Origin: Lenisia limosa
Lineage: Eukaryota > Breviatea
DNA length: 41,237 nucleotides
NCBI GenBank assembly: GCA_001655205.1
Contig: LPNZ01003216.1
Coordinates: 1-41,237 of the forward strand
Reading direction: 5' to 3'
The notes under the pieces were generated by a model. It saw only the letters and a program-made list of their open reading frames with translations. It was not told the DNA's origin and made no database searches. Positions 12,449 to 24,483 of the stretch are shown one piece after another (the first letter of the stretch is position 1; the number at the start of each line of letters is the position of its first letter). A program made the translations under genes and the position numbers.

Positions 12449-15400
12449 ATGGCTTCGTCTACAGCCGTTTTGGCTGTTCTTGGTTGGCTGGCTGACCCTC
12501 TTGCTTCATATATAACCAGATTTTTCTGTTGCATTTCTGATTATAGCTTGACAATTCTGCTTTATATTGTATTTATTTAAGTATTAAATTGTTAAATTAG
12601 GTGACAATCTTTTTCCTTTTCTTTGTTGAAGAGGAACTGATACATCATCATATGGTCAAATGTCCTCACACTTCAGTTGTTTGCCTCTCCCTCCATGTTG
12701 TGTATGCCCACATCATGGTAGGCCAACAATCATCGTTTAACAAGGAAAGAACCAACTGATAATATCTCTACTAATCTCTTGTGGGTCTTAAACTGTGCAG
12801 ATGGCTGCAGGAAAGCCACTCAACTCCCTCTTGGAACCTGCGCAACTGCTTCCAGAAGGTATGGCAAGCCCACGTGACTAATCTCGAGTACCATGAATTC
12901 GTACCTAAACTCGAGTGCCGTGAATTGATTGCAATTTAATACTTGAGAAGGGGTGGCTTCCTTGCTTATATTCTAGGAGAAGCCCTGCAAACATCGTGCC
13001 ATGCAGGCAATACGGACATTTTGATCACTCGTGGGTTCTGGATATCATACATATTATGATCATATAAATATTCAGATAATCAATTATCCCTGTATGATAC
13101 ACATATAGTATATGATATTGTATATTACTATGTATTATTGAAGAACGGCTTCAGCCAGATACAACTTCCATTTGTATTTCTCATTGCTATACAGTATATG
13201 ATAATATATGATATACTATAGTATAGATATTATGATATATAAAAAAATATATATAGTATATATAATGTATGTATTATATATGTATTATTGAAAACAGTAT
13301 ACAATTTGATATACAATAATACTACTATGATTGTATGTGATCTATATATACCCTATATCCTGTCCTGTATGTTAATAACAACCTTTTAGAATCACAGAAC
13401 TTGTACTGCCGTGGACTATTTCAAGGCAGCAAGATGACCGTGATTCCGCATTTTCTGCTCAACACTGGGATTGCAGGTTTGTTGGCCGTGAAAAATTGGA
13501 TCTCATTTGCTGTTTTTTCCTCACTGCTGCAGATGCCACGGGTTGTTCATTTCAATTGAGGCAAATAGTGGTCTACAATGGTGGGCAAGCACTCTCAGCT
13601 AACTCCTTGTCCCTCTCCCAATTTGTTGTTTTTGGGTTTTTGGGATTTTGGATTTATACAACTTGATGGACTTGACCATTTGGTTTTTATTGCTCATCCC
13701 CTCTAGCTACAACCATCAACATCATACCTGCTGATTTCCTGACTTCCCCACCCTCTGCTAATGCAAGCGCTATCGTAGGGGGGGGGGGNNNNNNNNNNNN
13801 NNNNNNNNNNNNNNNNNNNNNNNNNNNNNNNNNNNNNNNNNNNNNNNNNNNNNNNNNNNNNNNNNNNNNNNNNNNAAGGTTAATTTCCTTCAGGTGACCT
13901 ATGACCTCAACCCCAATGTTGAAGACATGATGTGTCCTTCTACTTCTACTGAATACTGCATCACTTTCAGTGGGTTCTTTTGGTAATCTGATAAGATTTG
14001 GAAATTCTTGGTATAGATTAACTCAATGAATCGAAATTAGCTGGTCAATTGTAAAATCCCCAAGATAACACTATTAGACGGCACAGAGGTGAACACTCTG
14101 AATCTTTTGACTGGTGTAAACACTTTCAAAGCGTTTGCATCGTACTTCACATGTCTTTCAAACAGCTACGCTTACTCATCTGGTTTGCTGCATTCATTGT
14201 TTGGTTTATGCTTTCATTGCTATCTTGATTGACTATATTAGACGGTCTGGTGTTCGAGCAGTTCAAAGGCAATGGTGACGTAATGGAAGAAAAAGCGACG
14301 TACAATGCGACTGGCCTTGAGCTGGTTTCTGCAATTGGTGGTGTTTATCTTCATATTGACCGTAAGCAGGCTTTTGCCGCAATTTGTTTCTATCACGAAA
14401 ATGCTCTGATGATCTACATAGGTTCGGCAGGAAAGCTCTACTATGAAGACCTTTCATCGACAGTGTCAGGTCCCGTTGAAAACAACTTCATTCTGCCCCC
14501 ATGGGAGCTGGGAACTTATCATGTGAGAGTACAAAAGAACACCTTCTCTAGCATCTTCATAAAAGATTGATGTTCTCAAGCATTTTCATAAGAGATTGAT
14601 GTTCATGTGTTTCACTCCATCTCCAGATAATGTCTGTCTACATTTACAAGAACTGTTGGTTTAGTATTAACGACCCAAGTGAGGGGGACTGCCAGTGAAG
14701 TTTAACTAATTTTACATTGTCCTAAACGAAATATTATCACTTTGTAGTGGTGCTGAAGATTTGGACTGAGGGAGAAATTACAGAAATACCCCTACCTGAG
14801 CCTATTGTTCGTAAGCAAGAGTATTTTTCTCAACTTTACCCTTCAATGCGCAGAATATTCCTGCTCGGGCTTGATTTTTGATTGTCTTAGGATTCGAATC
14901 CGTTTTTGCGTCTTTATACAGGCCCCTGTTCTTTTGGACTGGTACGAGGGTATAATTGACTGAGCCTATAGTATTGAACATTTGTATTTTGTCTTCCTTA
15001 CTGTGTAGCCTCCAAACGACTGTTCACTCTCAACCGCTACATGGATATTGATGAAGCAACCAATGATGGCGTTTTCTACTCCCCAAATGCTGTTGCTCAA
15101 CATTGTGAGTGTAATTTTACATCATTCATTTCAAAAATTTTGATTTGAGGCTCTTCATCTCCTTAGCCGTTCAAAAGAAAGGATACGCTGAATCCAACAG
15201 AGTCACAACAGTGGTATGTACAAGAGAGATTGATGACATTGAGAATACCACTTGTCTTGTCTTATTATCTAGACCCTTGATGTCGTCCTCACTGCATCAA
15301 ATCGTAGTATGCTTGGAGGCAATTGTCACTTTCCGTCATGAGCGAAATAATACTCCGCCTTCTTTAGAGATTTTTATTTTGATGATTCAGATCAAATATA

Positions 15401-18400
15401 TTCCAACGACGCCTTTTATCCGCTTCCTGTGTTCCAAGCACCGGTTCTAGGCACTACGCAGTTTACTTTCTGGACGTGTTGGCATTGGGGTGTATAAGTC
15501 TGTGATGTTGGGCTTATTTCAGAATGTTTCAATTAACTACTGAATGAACATTGAATTCTGTCTTTTGAAGCAAAATAATGGCAGTAGATCTATTTCCTGA
15601 CTTTTTTTGTTGACAATTTATGACGATATTTGGGATGACTTATAGCGTCACATTCTTAACATTGTCGCAGTGTAGTCCTGACCACATAGTAAACGGAGAC
15701 CTGTTCCCCCTTTTTGTGAAAAGTGTTTCGCAGTGTACCACTACCTCACCTTATCTTGAAGACGTCGTAATGAATTATCCTATCCAGTCTTACACTGAGG
15801 GAATGGAAGGCTTTGTAAGCTTTTTGGCTTTCTTGTATATTACTTGTCTTGAAAAAAGAGGGCTGCCTAGAAATTATAATATTTTGCTTTCCCTAGAGAG
15901 TAACAAACCACTACCTTCGTGACGCAGGCATGGGCTTTTTCCATGATGGTAAGATCTTTAGCTCTTTGTGTTCGGAATTTGGATAATATTTTGGAAAACT
16001 CTTGTCATCTAAACTGTGATGAAGAGAATATATGACATATCATGTGTACTATATATGTAACATATGATATGTATAGTATTATTACATACGATTGTCACAT
16101 CCGCTCATATTCTTCTTGTACAGGCCACACGGGTCAGGTGAGGGCGTGCGGCAAGAATGTTGACCTCAATGACATCAACTTTGCTACGGTGGCGGTACCA
16201 CAATCGACAGGACCGCTCAATATTAATTTATTGTCTGGAGTCGACCATATTGACGACGTTGTGTTCTTTCATGAAAATGTTGCTGTTTACTCAAGTTTGT
16301 GGTTTTCAATCTCAAATAACTAAAAAGAATATGATCATAATATGTCATAATGGTACATATAAGGGAATTCAAGTCAGGATAAATATGAGACTCAAATATG
16401 ATGAATAGGGTTGCTAGTCCTCTAAGAGATACATCTGTAGCGCTGGGTTGCCAGTCCTCTAACATTAATCTGTAAAGAGTATGACATAGTATAGTATACT
16501 ATGTTATAATATATCAAACAATAATTCATACAGCGACCGGGATAAATCTTAACTGATTTTCCTCGGGAAATCACATAGGGTCAAGACCTATCCCGGTCAC
16601 TGTCCATACTTACATAATACTTTTTATACTCTTTGAATTGTCCTTTTTTGACTTCATTTAGAGGCGACCAAGCAGGTGACCATTCTTGGAATGAGTGTTG
16701 CAGGATTCACGTCACCCCATCAAGAGATGTCCACGGATACTACTATCAACACGGATGTCTTTGCAAAGCGCTCGGTACGTAGAAATGGGGTTTATTTGGC
16801 TGACTTGGCTAGATCAACGTTACCGACTTTGCAACCTTTTACAAACCGTACTTTACTACCTTGGAGATCCGTCAATGTAAGGAACTTGGTTAAAGCACGA
16901 TGACCTTATCTTTTAGCAATATTGGACCACCCATTGGTGACATCGGTTACATGGCCTGATAAACTCATTGCTGGCATCCCCATATTCCTAGATATCCCTT
17001 CTTCACAGGTTGGTGGTTAATATCTAAAATTAATATCTGTATTTTGCTTGATGATTCTTATAATTCAGTTGAACATCGATGAGCAAATGGTTGAACTGCT
17101 CATTTCTTCCGACAGAGTTACATGTAGGCCATTGAACATAGACAACCATCTCCTTCTTGTCATCACTTGACATTATAATACCCAATAATATATGGTCAAC
17201 GACCTGAGTACATAAAAAAAATTATATTTCGATAAATTATGAGCCAAATGGTCGCTTACTCTCCCATTTGGGGAGTGATTTATTGATATGTAATTTTTTA
17301 TGTGCTCAAGTCGTTGACTATATATAATTTACCCCTCACCTTGAATAGTTGCACAACCCCTCATTCGGCACTCCAATGTGGATCCTGTTTCTGACGCCGT
17401 CTTCGCCGACTATAATGCCACCCAAACGCGTTAGTGGCTTTCATTACAAAGGCTACACTTTTGATTCATATTACTTAGTCTGTATCCTTTTTGAACGCGC
17501 TTATGTGGAAGGTTTTGTGATATTTGCCCTTACTCTTCAGTTCCAAGAGGGACAACAGCATCCGCAAACTCCCGCTTGGTCTTCCCCTGGCTCCCAACTA
17601 GCACTGAAACGACATACACTGTACAGCTTAAGATCATGGATAAGGTTTGAATGCTTGGATTGCATGCCCATACTATAATATAATGCTGAAGCGAAAAAAA
17701 ATGTGATATCCTGTAAATACATGTGATATCCTGTCTATATTAAGAATATAGGTTGTTGCTTCTACGACGATTCAAGGGGCGTATACACTGGATGTCACTA
17801 TGCCCATTTCTCACACTTCGAAAGCGCCGGTTTGCATCTCATTTTGTTTTGTCTGATATTACTTTGCCAGTTCCGCTAACAACTCGTCAGATTGTAGTAA
17901 GGTCCAATAGCGCTATTACCCCGGGCGTGGATGTTTTTTGCCATATGTCCTTTGACGAGAAGACGATCATAGTCCAAGCCGGTGTAGACCCATCTTTTGG
18001 ACTTTACACCTGTGACACGTCAAGCATTGGTGTGACCTGTGGAGTAAATTTCTTAAAAATATTCATAGTAAAACATGAGTTAAGTCCCTTGATAACATTC
18101 TAGATACCAATTCGACGATGACAGTGGTATTGACTAACAGTGCTATCATGTATGATTACGCTGCTGTAAAGTCTGAAGTTGCCGTTTCTCTCTACCCGCC
18201 AAACTACGTGTCCCTTCTAACTGACAGTGTAAGAACCTTTTTTTTATTAGTTTAATTGTGGCGTATCATGATACTCTTCACCCCCTAGGTCGAGAGTGAA
18301 GAAACTATTGAACCTGGTACCACTCCAACAGCGTCAATATCCATTGCCAACGCTGCTCACCCCTCATTCCACCTTGCCCGAATTGATGGCGGTTCAATGT

Positions 18401-21400
18401 TCCTCTGCTCCACTTCATGGTCAAGTGTAAGCGGTCATCATCACAAGTGACATAATATGTATAATATCAAATCAAATATCGATATAGTACATTCATGTAG
18501 TATATTATATACTACATTAAATAATATGCACATACAGTGACCAGTATAACTCTTGACCGATTATTTCTCTGATTTCCCAAGGAAAATCGGTCAACTTATC
18601 CCGCTCACTGTATATACCGTGTGTACTATGTAATGTAAGTTAATATCTTAAATTATATCAGTAGAAACATCAAGAATATAAAAATAAATTAGTGAACCCT
18701 GCCAGTGACTGTTCAGCTTTTGGTGTGTCCACTTCCTAACAAGCCTTACGGCACCCACTCCATTGAACTGAGCCATGACGGGACATCATGGTCACCTCCT
18801 TTGGATATCGTGTACAAGCGGAACCTTGTTGTTGTAGTAGGCTGGAACCCCAGAATGTATTACTTATCAACAGAAATCAACCCTTGACTCAGTGATACTT
18901 GCAGGAGACGCCTCTTCAATTGGACTCTCTGTTTCTGTTGGAAGGGATCCATGCTTCTTTCTTGAGTGTTTTGTAATTGTGTAGGTGGTCAACTCGAAGA
19001 CATTAGAATTGGTATCGTCAGCACCATGTATCCTCAACATTGTTGTGACGCCTACGCCAATTCAAATCCAAGGTGCATCGGCGTCATGCTCCTCTGGCGT
19101 TGCTAATTTCAGAGATTTGAGTATTGTGCCGAAACAAGGTGAAACTTACCAGGTGAGGAAACTAGATAGATGACTCTTCATGTTCATACATATTCTAAAT
19201 CAGTTAATGTTTTCTCCGTAATTTCATTGTTTTAGATTACAATTCTGTCTGCACGGTACCCATCAGTCACACTCAATGTGGGTGACTCTTTGAGAGCAAG
19301 ATTACATGGCGAAACTCACACCATGCAGGAAACATTTGTTGCTGCCCCTTGTTCTACCATTCGGCCTGGATCAATTGAAGACTCTTCTGCGAGCTGCTCC
19401 TGCCCTAAAGGTAGTTCTAACATGGAAGGTGTTGGTTACCATTTCAGGCTACAAATCAAGCACCCAGGCCTGTATTGCATGCCCTAAAGGGAGCTTTAAG
19501 GAATCAGAAGGAGAAGGAAGTTGCTCCAGCTGCCCTTCAGCTGATCCTTTGATTGTACGTTATTTGACGACACTTACACACTTTCATTCTTTATTGTTTT
19601 GTCGTGTGACAATTTAGACTACATTGGAAGTTGGTTCAACTTCTGCTGACAATTGCACGTGCCAGGCTTCTTACGTATTGATAAATTCGACATGTTTGTG
19701 TCCTCCAGGTGGGTGTAATTCGTGTTACATTTTGACATATATTTATCAGAGACGGAGCTTCAAAGTGGCGTATGTCGAGCCTGCTCCTTTAACATGGGAA
19801 CCAACTCGAGCGTACCAAGCCTTGAAAATGTCTGCACCTGTCGGCCTGGTGCTGGCCTTGTTGATGGCAGTAGGTGGATTTCGTTTATTGGCCAATTCTA
19901 CTGAACTAATTCCTGGTCCAACTCTAACCAACCAGCTTGTGAGTTATGTGGACCCACGGCCTTCAAAGCCGATTTTGGCAACTTAGCATGCGAGGCTTGC
20001 CCCACTTATGCAACAACTGGAAAAAGTAACGCCACTCTTGCTTCCGAGTGCTCCTGTGTTTCTGGTGGGTTTGTTGTGGAAAGTTTCGGTCAATATCTTC
20101 GTTGTGACTGACTTGGCCTTTATCCCTGTACATTCTATTCAGGACTCTTGACGAACACAACCGGTGCAAAACAGTCATGCTACTGCGCTGAGGGCAGCAG
20201 AGTTGTTCTTGACTCTGATGGTGGGGCTGGCTGCATGGATTGGAATTGATTCTGAAGGGCTTTCTAACCTTCAAGGGGTTGGTTCCTGTGAGTCTTGCCC
20301 GTACGCCTCCACCGTGGTGTCAGTTTCGGCGTCGGAGTCGCAGCAATGCCAATGCAACGCAGGTAAGGGTAAGAATTCAAGCTTGTTAAGCTTAATCATA
20401 CTTGAAACTAGAAACAGGGTCAGTTGAATCAGGCCTCAAAATAATTTGAACTAGAGAGTAAACATTCAGGATATGAGCCTCAAAGCTCTTCTGGTACGGT
20501 TGTGTGTGAGCCTTGCCAATTTGGAACCTTCAAGCCGGAAATTGGCATGAATGTAAGCACGGCATGGTGTGGAGCAAGCACTTGTGTTTTGGTTCTTCTT
20601 ACATTGTACTGGATCCATATCCGTGTTACTTTTATGGCAACAACCGCTGTAGTCTTGCGAGAGTTGTGGAGGAGTATCAATAACCACAAGTGCAATCGGG
20701 GCCACTGAGGCAAGTCAGTGTGTCTGTTCCGAGTCCTTCTCGAAAGTATGATGAAGGAGAGAAGTGACCTTAATATTGTTCCTGTAACTCTGTTTAGAGT
20801 TCGGAGCTTGAATCCGGACTCCCCGTCTGTGAGTGTTTGCCAGGTGAGTAGTCGACTTTGTTTATTATGTAATGTAACCTAGTAACAGCTGTTTTATTCT
20901 TGTTCCTTTATTAATCAAGCAACTAGCAACGAGTATTGTCTCTACAATAGAATCACAGATCCCTCTATAACGACACAGGAAACCAGCCTACAACCAGCGG
21001 TGATGTCACAACCTGCCAACCCTGCCCTTTGTCATTCACCTCCATCGGTGGCTTGGAACTTTGTCAGGTATGTTGTATGTCTCCAGCGACTACCAGGTGG
21101 TGTCAAAAGGTAGTGAGCTGCAATAAAGACAGATTCGAGCTATTAAAGTAGTAACCCTTTGTGCAATTTGTTGTTGTCACACTATCTGTTCCCAATGTAT
21201 GAAAAGACTAGGGACTTGAGCATAAAGAAGCGATAATGTAATACCTTTTAGGAATGTTTAGAATCCGAGACAACGCAGTCTATCGGTACAGAAGATGGCG
21301 GATGTGTTTGTCGAGTTGGCTACTACCTAGTTAATGGTAGGTTATGGCACAAACAGCTCTAATGCATGCCATAGTTTTAACCTGTATTTGTAAAAAGTGT

Positions 21401-23813
21401 AATTTTCCCCTTTAGATGTATGTACAAGCTGTCCTGAAGGAGCTGTTTGTAATGGTATGTTGGCAGTGAATCAAATTATTGAGACTGTTATTTTGTTTGA
21501 GAAAACGGTATCAGTGCCTGGCGACATACATCGTTACAGCAGTTGACCTGCTTTTAGGAGGTCTTGCTATTCCCTCAGCTCAACCCGGTTTTTATGGAGC
21601 GAATGACGGTGAAGAAACTGTGTTTATGCAGTGTCCTGCTAAAGAGTATGCTAAATCAACCGTTCTCTAATATCCTTATTGGTCCTAACGGCATGCAGAG
21701 CGTCATGCTTGGGCGGTTCGCAGTGTGCTGAAGGCTACGACGGTCTGGTCTGCGGCCAGTGTGTTGACGGCTGGTACAGGGACTCTGGCGAATGCAAGGT
21801 AATTAATTTTTATAACGCTGTGATCCGTATCTCAAGCCAATCTGACACGTCAGGAGTGCAATAGTGATGGAAGCATGCTATTCTACCTTGCCCTTGTGGT
21901 CTCTACTCTGGCTATAATCGTACTCTTTGTTCACGGTACGCGCAAACATTAGATCTGCAATTTGACGAGACGATGTAACCAATTCAGGATGGGGTGCAAC
22001 CCCAACGGCAGTTTCAAGGTTTAGTGCCTTGCGAATTCTGTTCCAATTCATCCAGGTGGCTGAGATTATGTGACTACTTCATTACCAGCTATTGAGTAAA
22101 GACTAACAACTAGATATGTGCCGTCTATGCGGAATGTGAACTGAAATGGCCTTCTGCCGTTGAGGACCTCTTCGAATATCTTAGCCTTGCAAACTTCAAT
22201 TTCCAGGTTCGTGGCACCTTTACTTATAGATTCAGATATAACACAAAATTTTTATTTATAATCACGTTCTTAGGTCACACGCCCTGAGTGCGGTATATCA
22301 GCTGCTTCTTCGTTCTACCAATTCTATTACTTAAAAGTATGGTCAACTCCCGGGTATTTTCTTACTCTTTTCTAGATATTCTTCTTGATATGTTGCTTCT
22401 TTGTAGTTCTCATTTGCTGGGTTATTTCAGCACAGTTTATCAACAGTACAAAGGGAAGGTAGGTTGGGCATCACATGAATAGATCTCCCTTGTAATCAGG
22501 CTAAAGTGTAGACCAAAGTCTTCCAAATTAGTTCATATTTAACTCTTGTAGAAACACTGGAATCCGCACCGTTCTTTTACTTCTTGTGCTCTTATACACT
22601 CCTGCACTTCTCGTACGCTGGGCTGACAAGGGATGTAAATTGACCGTTCAGATTTCACTTGATTATATGAGCTGTTCAAAGGCAGAAGACGGGAAGTACT
22701 ACCTACAGAGTGGTGCGTTGGCTTATCCTATCCTATGTATTTACCTTTTTCCTTCTTGATACTCTATAGCTCCGACGATCGAGTGTTTCAATGGCGACCA
22801 CCAAGACGGACTGCCAACCGCCATAATCGTTATATGTTTGCTCCTGAACTGATGTTTTAACAGAAAGCGTTTCCTTGGCCCTCTATCTGACCAATTAGCG
22901 TTGGCATGCTTAGCTCCACCCCTCGGAGTATTTGTTGCCATCAAGAAGGCGCAAGACGAGGAAGATGATGACGTGGTTGCCAGGTCTGTACCTCAATTGA
23001 ACTCTTACTTTTCTCACCCCGTAGATACGGCATGCTTTATAGTCGGTTCATGCCTTCTGCCAAAATGTACGAGCTTGCCTTGTTGTTAAGAATGTTATCC
23101 GTCTGTCTCGCTGTGAGGATCCTCCAAACTCCGGTGTCACAGGTGAGGATCTTGTTCATTATTTTGTTTGCGTGCGAGAAGCATGTTAAGAGTTTCACCT
23201 TCAAGGCCGTGTTTCTCATCATCGTCCTGACAATCGCACTTTTGATCCACGCGTCGTATACGCCATATAGAGTGCGCATGGCTGACTGATTACAGTGTTC
23301 TTGTTATCATGTGTAGAAACACCATTTGTTTGCTTATGCCTTGTAGGTTAGGTCTCTGAACACTTTGGACCAAGTGGGGCTCACTGTCAGCCTCTTAACC
23401 CTGACTGCTGGTCTGCCTTGTTTGGTCTTTTGTCATTTTCATACTTTTACACTATTCCAAACCTTTCACCTCACAATTTGAAGCTCATCTTTTTAGGTTT
23501 GTCGTTTCAATCTGAATCGTTATCCACTTCGGGAACCAACATCTTGGCTGGTGGGACGGTTGGGAGACATAATCTACTCTCCAGGAGTTTCATCTATTAT
23601 CCTGAAATATTACGTGCTCAATTTAACACTCCTGTAGGTATAGTGCTATTCTTCTTCTTCTTGACAATAGCATTTGTCATTGTTGCTGTCATCTTTGAGA
23701 TTACCTGGGGTGAACGATCGGTATGTTCCGGACCGACTTTATTAACTCACTCTCTAGGCTGACACGAAAGCGGAGGAGGACTTGTTCACAACCGAGTGTG
23801 CCTTTGTGATGTA
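12449..23813 (+). CDS. GCC2/GCC3 and EGF-like multi-pass receptor-like protein (plus paralogue)
   Basis: About 50 small exons. The ATG at 12449 opens a hydrophobic signal-like start (MASSTAVLAVL); the next supported exons are 12801-12858 and 13389-13475. The ectodomain spans about 13.4-19.4 kb and repeats a motif like VVFFHENVAVY (16.2 kb) and ICFYHENALMIY (14.4 kb). An IPT-like end (GTHSIELSHDGTSWS) lies at 18.7-18.8 kb. GCC2/GCC3 modules run 19.45-21.34 kb (ACIACPKGSFKESEGEGSC; CELCGPTAFKADFG; CEPCQFGTFKPEIG). Then come FMQCPAKE (21.6 kb), an EGF-like exon at 21699-21798 and about seven hydrophobic segments: 21854-21935, 22376-22458, 22552-22600, 22815-22950, 23190-23260, 23347-23421 and 23634-23700. 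The family-typical pieces KWPSAVEDLF, PECG, IECFNGDH and YGMLYSRF are present. The stop is TAG 23811-23813; a further C-terminal exon up to 23970 cannot be excluded. Gap 13789-13875 is intronic. The gene is divergent from, and paralogous to, the minus-strand gene. Confidence 0.75.
12859..13388 (+). other. Long AT-rich intron
   Basis: Donor GTATGG follows an exon ending ..LLPEG, and acceptor CTTTTAG precedes SQNLYCRG. The interior (about 13030-13370) is low-complexity ATATGATAT/TATATA sequence and holds one copy of a 23-bp dispersed repeat (13141-13163). No coding potential is seen. Confidence 0.6.
13141..13163 (+). repeat. 23-bp dispersed repeat, copy 2
   Basis: Identical to 6119-6141, inside the AT-rich intron 12859-13388 of the plus receptor gene. 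Confidence 0.8.
13789..13875. other. Assembly gap
   Basis: N run directly after GTA plus G11 at a 5' splice site (intron). Confidence 1.
14550..14607 (+). repeat. 29-bp tandem duplication in intron
   Basis: AGCATCTTCATAAAAGATTG ATGTTCTC is followed by AGCATTTTCATAAGAGATTG ATGTTCAT. It lies in the intron after the exon ending near 14525 in the plus receptor gene. Confidence 0.8.
16408..16481 (+). repeat. 37-bp imperfect tandem duplication in intron
   Basis: GGGTTGCTAGTCCTCTAA and GGGTTGCCAGTCCTCTAA recur 37 nt apart, each followed by similar ..TCTGTA sequence. It lies just upstream of family B copy 1. Confidence 0.7.
16531..16602. mobile_element. CAGTG-ended inverted-repeat element, family B copy 1
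   Basis: The left end CAGCGACCGGGATAAATCTT pairs with the right end AAGACCTATCCCGGTCACTG (16 of 20). The element is 72 bp with AT-rich flanks and no clear target-site duplication. It lies in the intron before the exon starting at 16663 of the plus receptor gene. Confidence 0.75.
17184..17329. mobile_element. Foldback element, family C
   Basis: A whole-length inverted repeat. The left arm TGGTCAACGACCTGAGTACA and the right arm TGTGCTCAAGTCGTTGACTA are complementary with few mismatches, and similarity continues through A/T runs to CCAAATGG/CCATTTGG at the centre. It is intronic in the plus receptor gene (17009-17348). Confidence 0.8.
18535..18610. mobile_element. CAGTG-ended inverted-repeat element, family B copy 2
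   Basis: CAGTGACCAGTATAACTC and a right end of ATCCCGCTCACTG frame an internal GACCGATT/AATCGGTC stem. It is 76 bp with the same CAGTG termini as copy 1 and lies in the intron between exons 18290-18430 and 18704-18829. Confidence 0.75.
21670..21802 (+). repeat. Near-identical paralogue tract, copy 2
   Basis: Partner of 3722-3854 in the divergent paralogue. It has the same intron 3' end, the same exon and the same exon-donor junction. The exon encodes a disulfide-rich EGF-like module directly preceding the first membrane segment. Confidence 0.9.
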
Positions 23814-24483
23814 GGCCATCCACGTTTGAGACTGACGGATTAGATCTGATGACTCTTCATCCTCCGGAAACATGACGCTGACTACCGGGTTAAACCTGCC
23901 CACAACAGAGGTATCGTCGAACAGCAGCAACAGTGCTATTGACTCGGTTATCAGTGACTCGTAGTTATGTTCTTGTTTTAGCTGTATGTGTTTGTTTATA
24001 GAATGTTATGTAACTTGGATTATGTTCGAGGAGGATTATGTTTATTGAAGAAGCAAGTCAACTAGAATGGGATATACTGCCTTTGGGCGGTATATCCCAT
24101 TCTAGTCTTGGGTTGTGTCCGCCTAAGAAGTAAAGGTGTGGAATGGCCAGAGAATAGTAAATGATAAATGAGGGTGAAATAGGGTAAGTTAGTTTCAGGT
24201 AAGTTGCAGGTAAGACGAGAAGACGAGAGTTTCAGATTCAATCTGATTCGCAGACAAAAACACGACAGAGTTTGAGAGAAATCTACGCGACCGGCCTTGA
24301 TGTCATTTGATTGTTTTTTTCTCCCCTCTATTTACCTAGTCATCATTCCATCTAATTCTTTCATTTATCAATTCATCATCGATTAGTTTTTGAAATATCC
24401 ACTTGAAAATCCAAATCTATAACCAGTTTTCCCAAGATCTTAGCTTTCCCTCCTGAGACAAGCAAACAGTAGACGACCAGGGA
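23814..24483. other. Intergenic or 3' UTR stretch with a long hairpin
   Basis: Just after the receptor stop there are short open stretches (about 23830-23970, Ser/Thr-rich) that could be a spliced C-terminal exon. A near-perfect hairpin follows at 24061-24106, and the rest is AT-biased unique sequence with no gene that I can support. Confidence 0.5.
24061..24106. repeat. 21-bp inverted repeat with 4-nt loop
   Basis: The arms are 24061-24081 (ACTAGAATGGGATATACTGC plus C) and 24086-24106, with loop TTTG. All positions are complementary except one, which would be a G-U pair in RNA. It lies about 250 nt after the receptor stop codon and has no T-tract. It could be a 3' UTR structure or a foldback-element relic. 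Confidence 0.85.

Noticed and set aside
14362-14421. A 60-nt GT-AG segment inside a long exon of the plus receptor gene
   Set aside because: It is in frame with no stop and encodes a motif (FYHENALMIY) similar to FFHENVAVY elsewhere in the same protein, so it is probably coding.
22836-22863. A 28-nt intron GTTTGC..AACAG in the plus receptor gene
   Set aside because: The downstream frame does not fit. Using acceptor ..CCAATTAG gives a normal 63-nt intron and restores similarity to the paralogue (AIIVI-LACLAPPLG).
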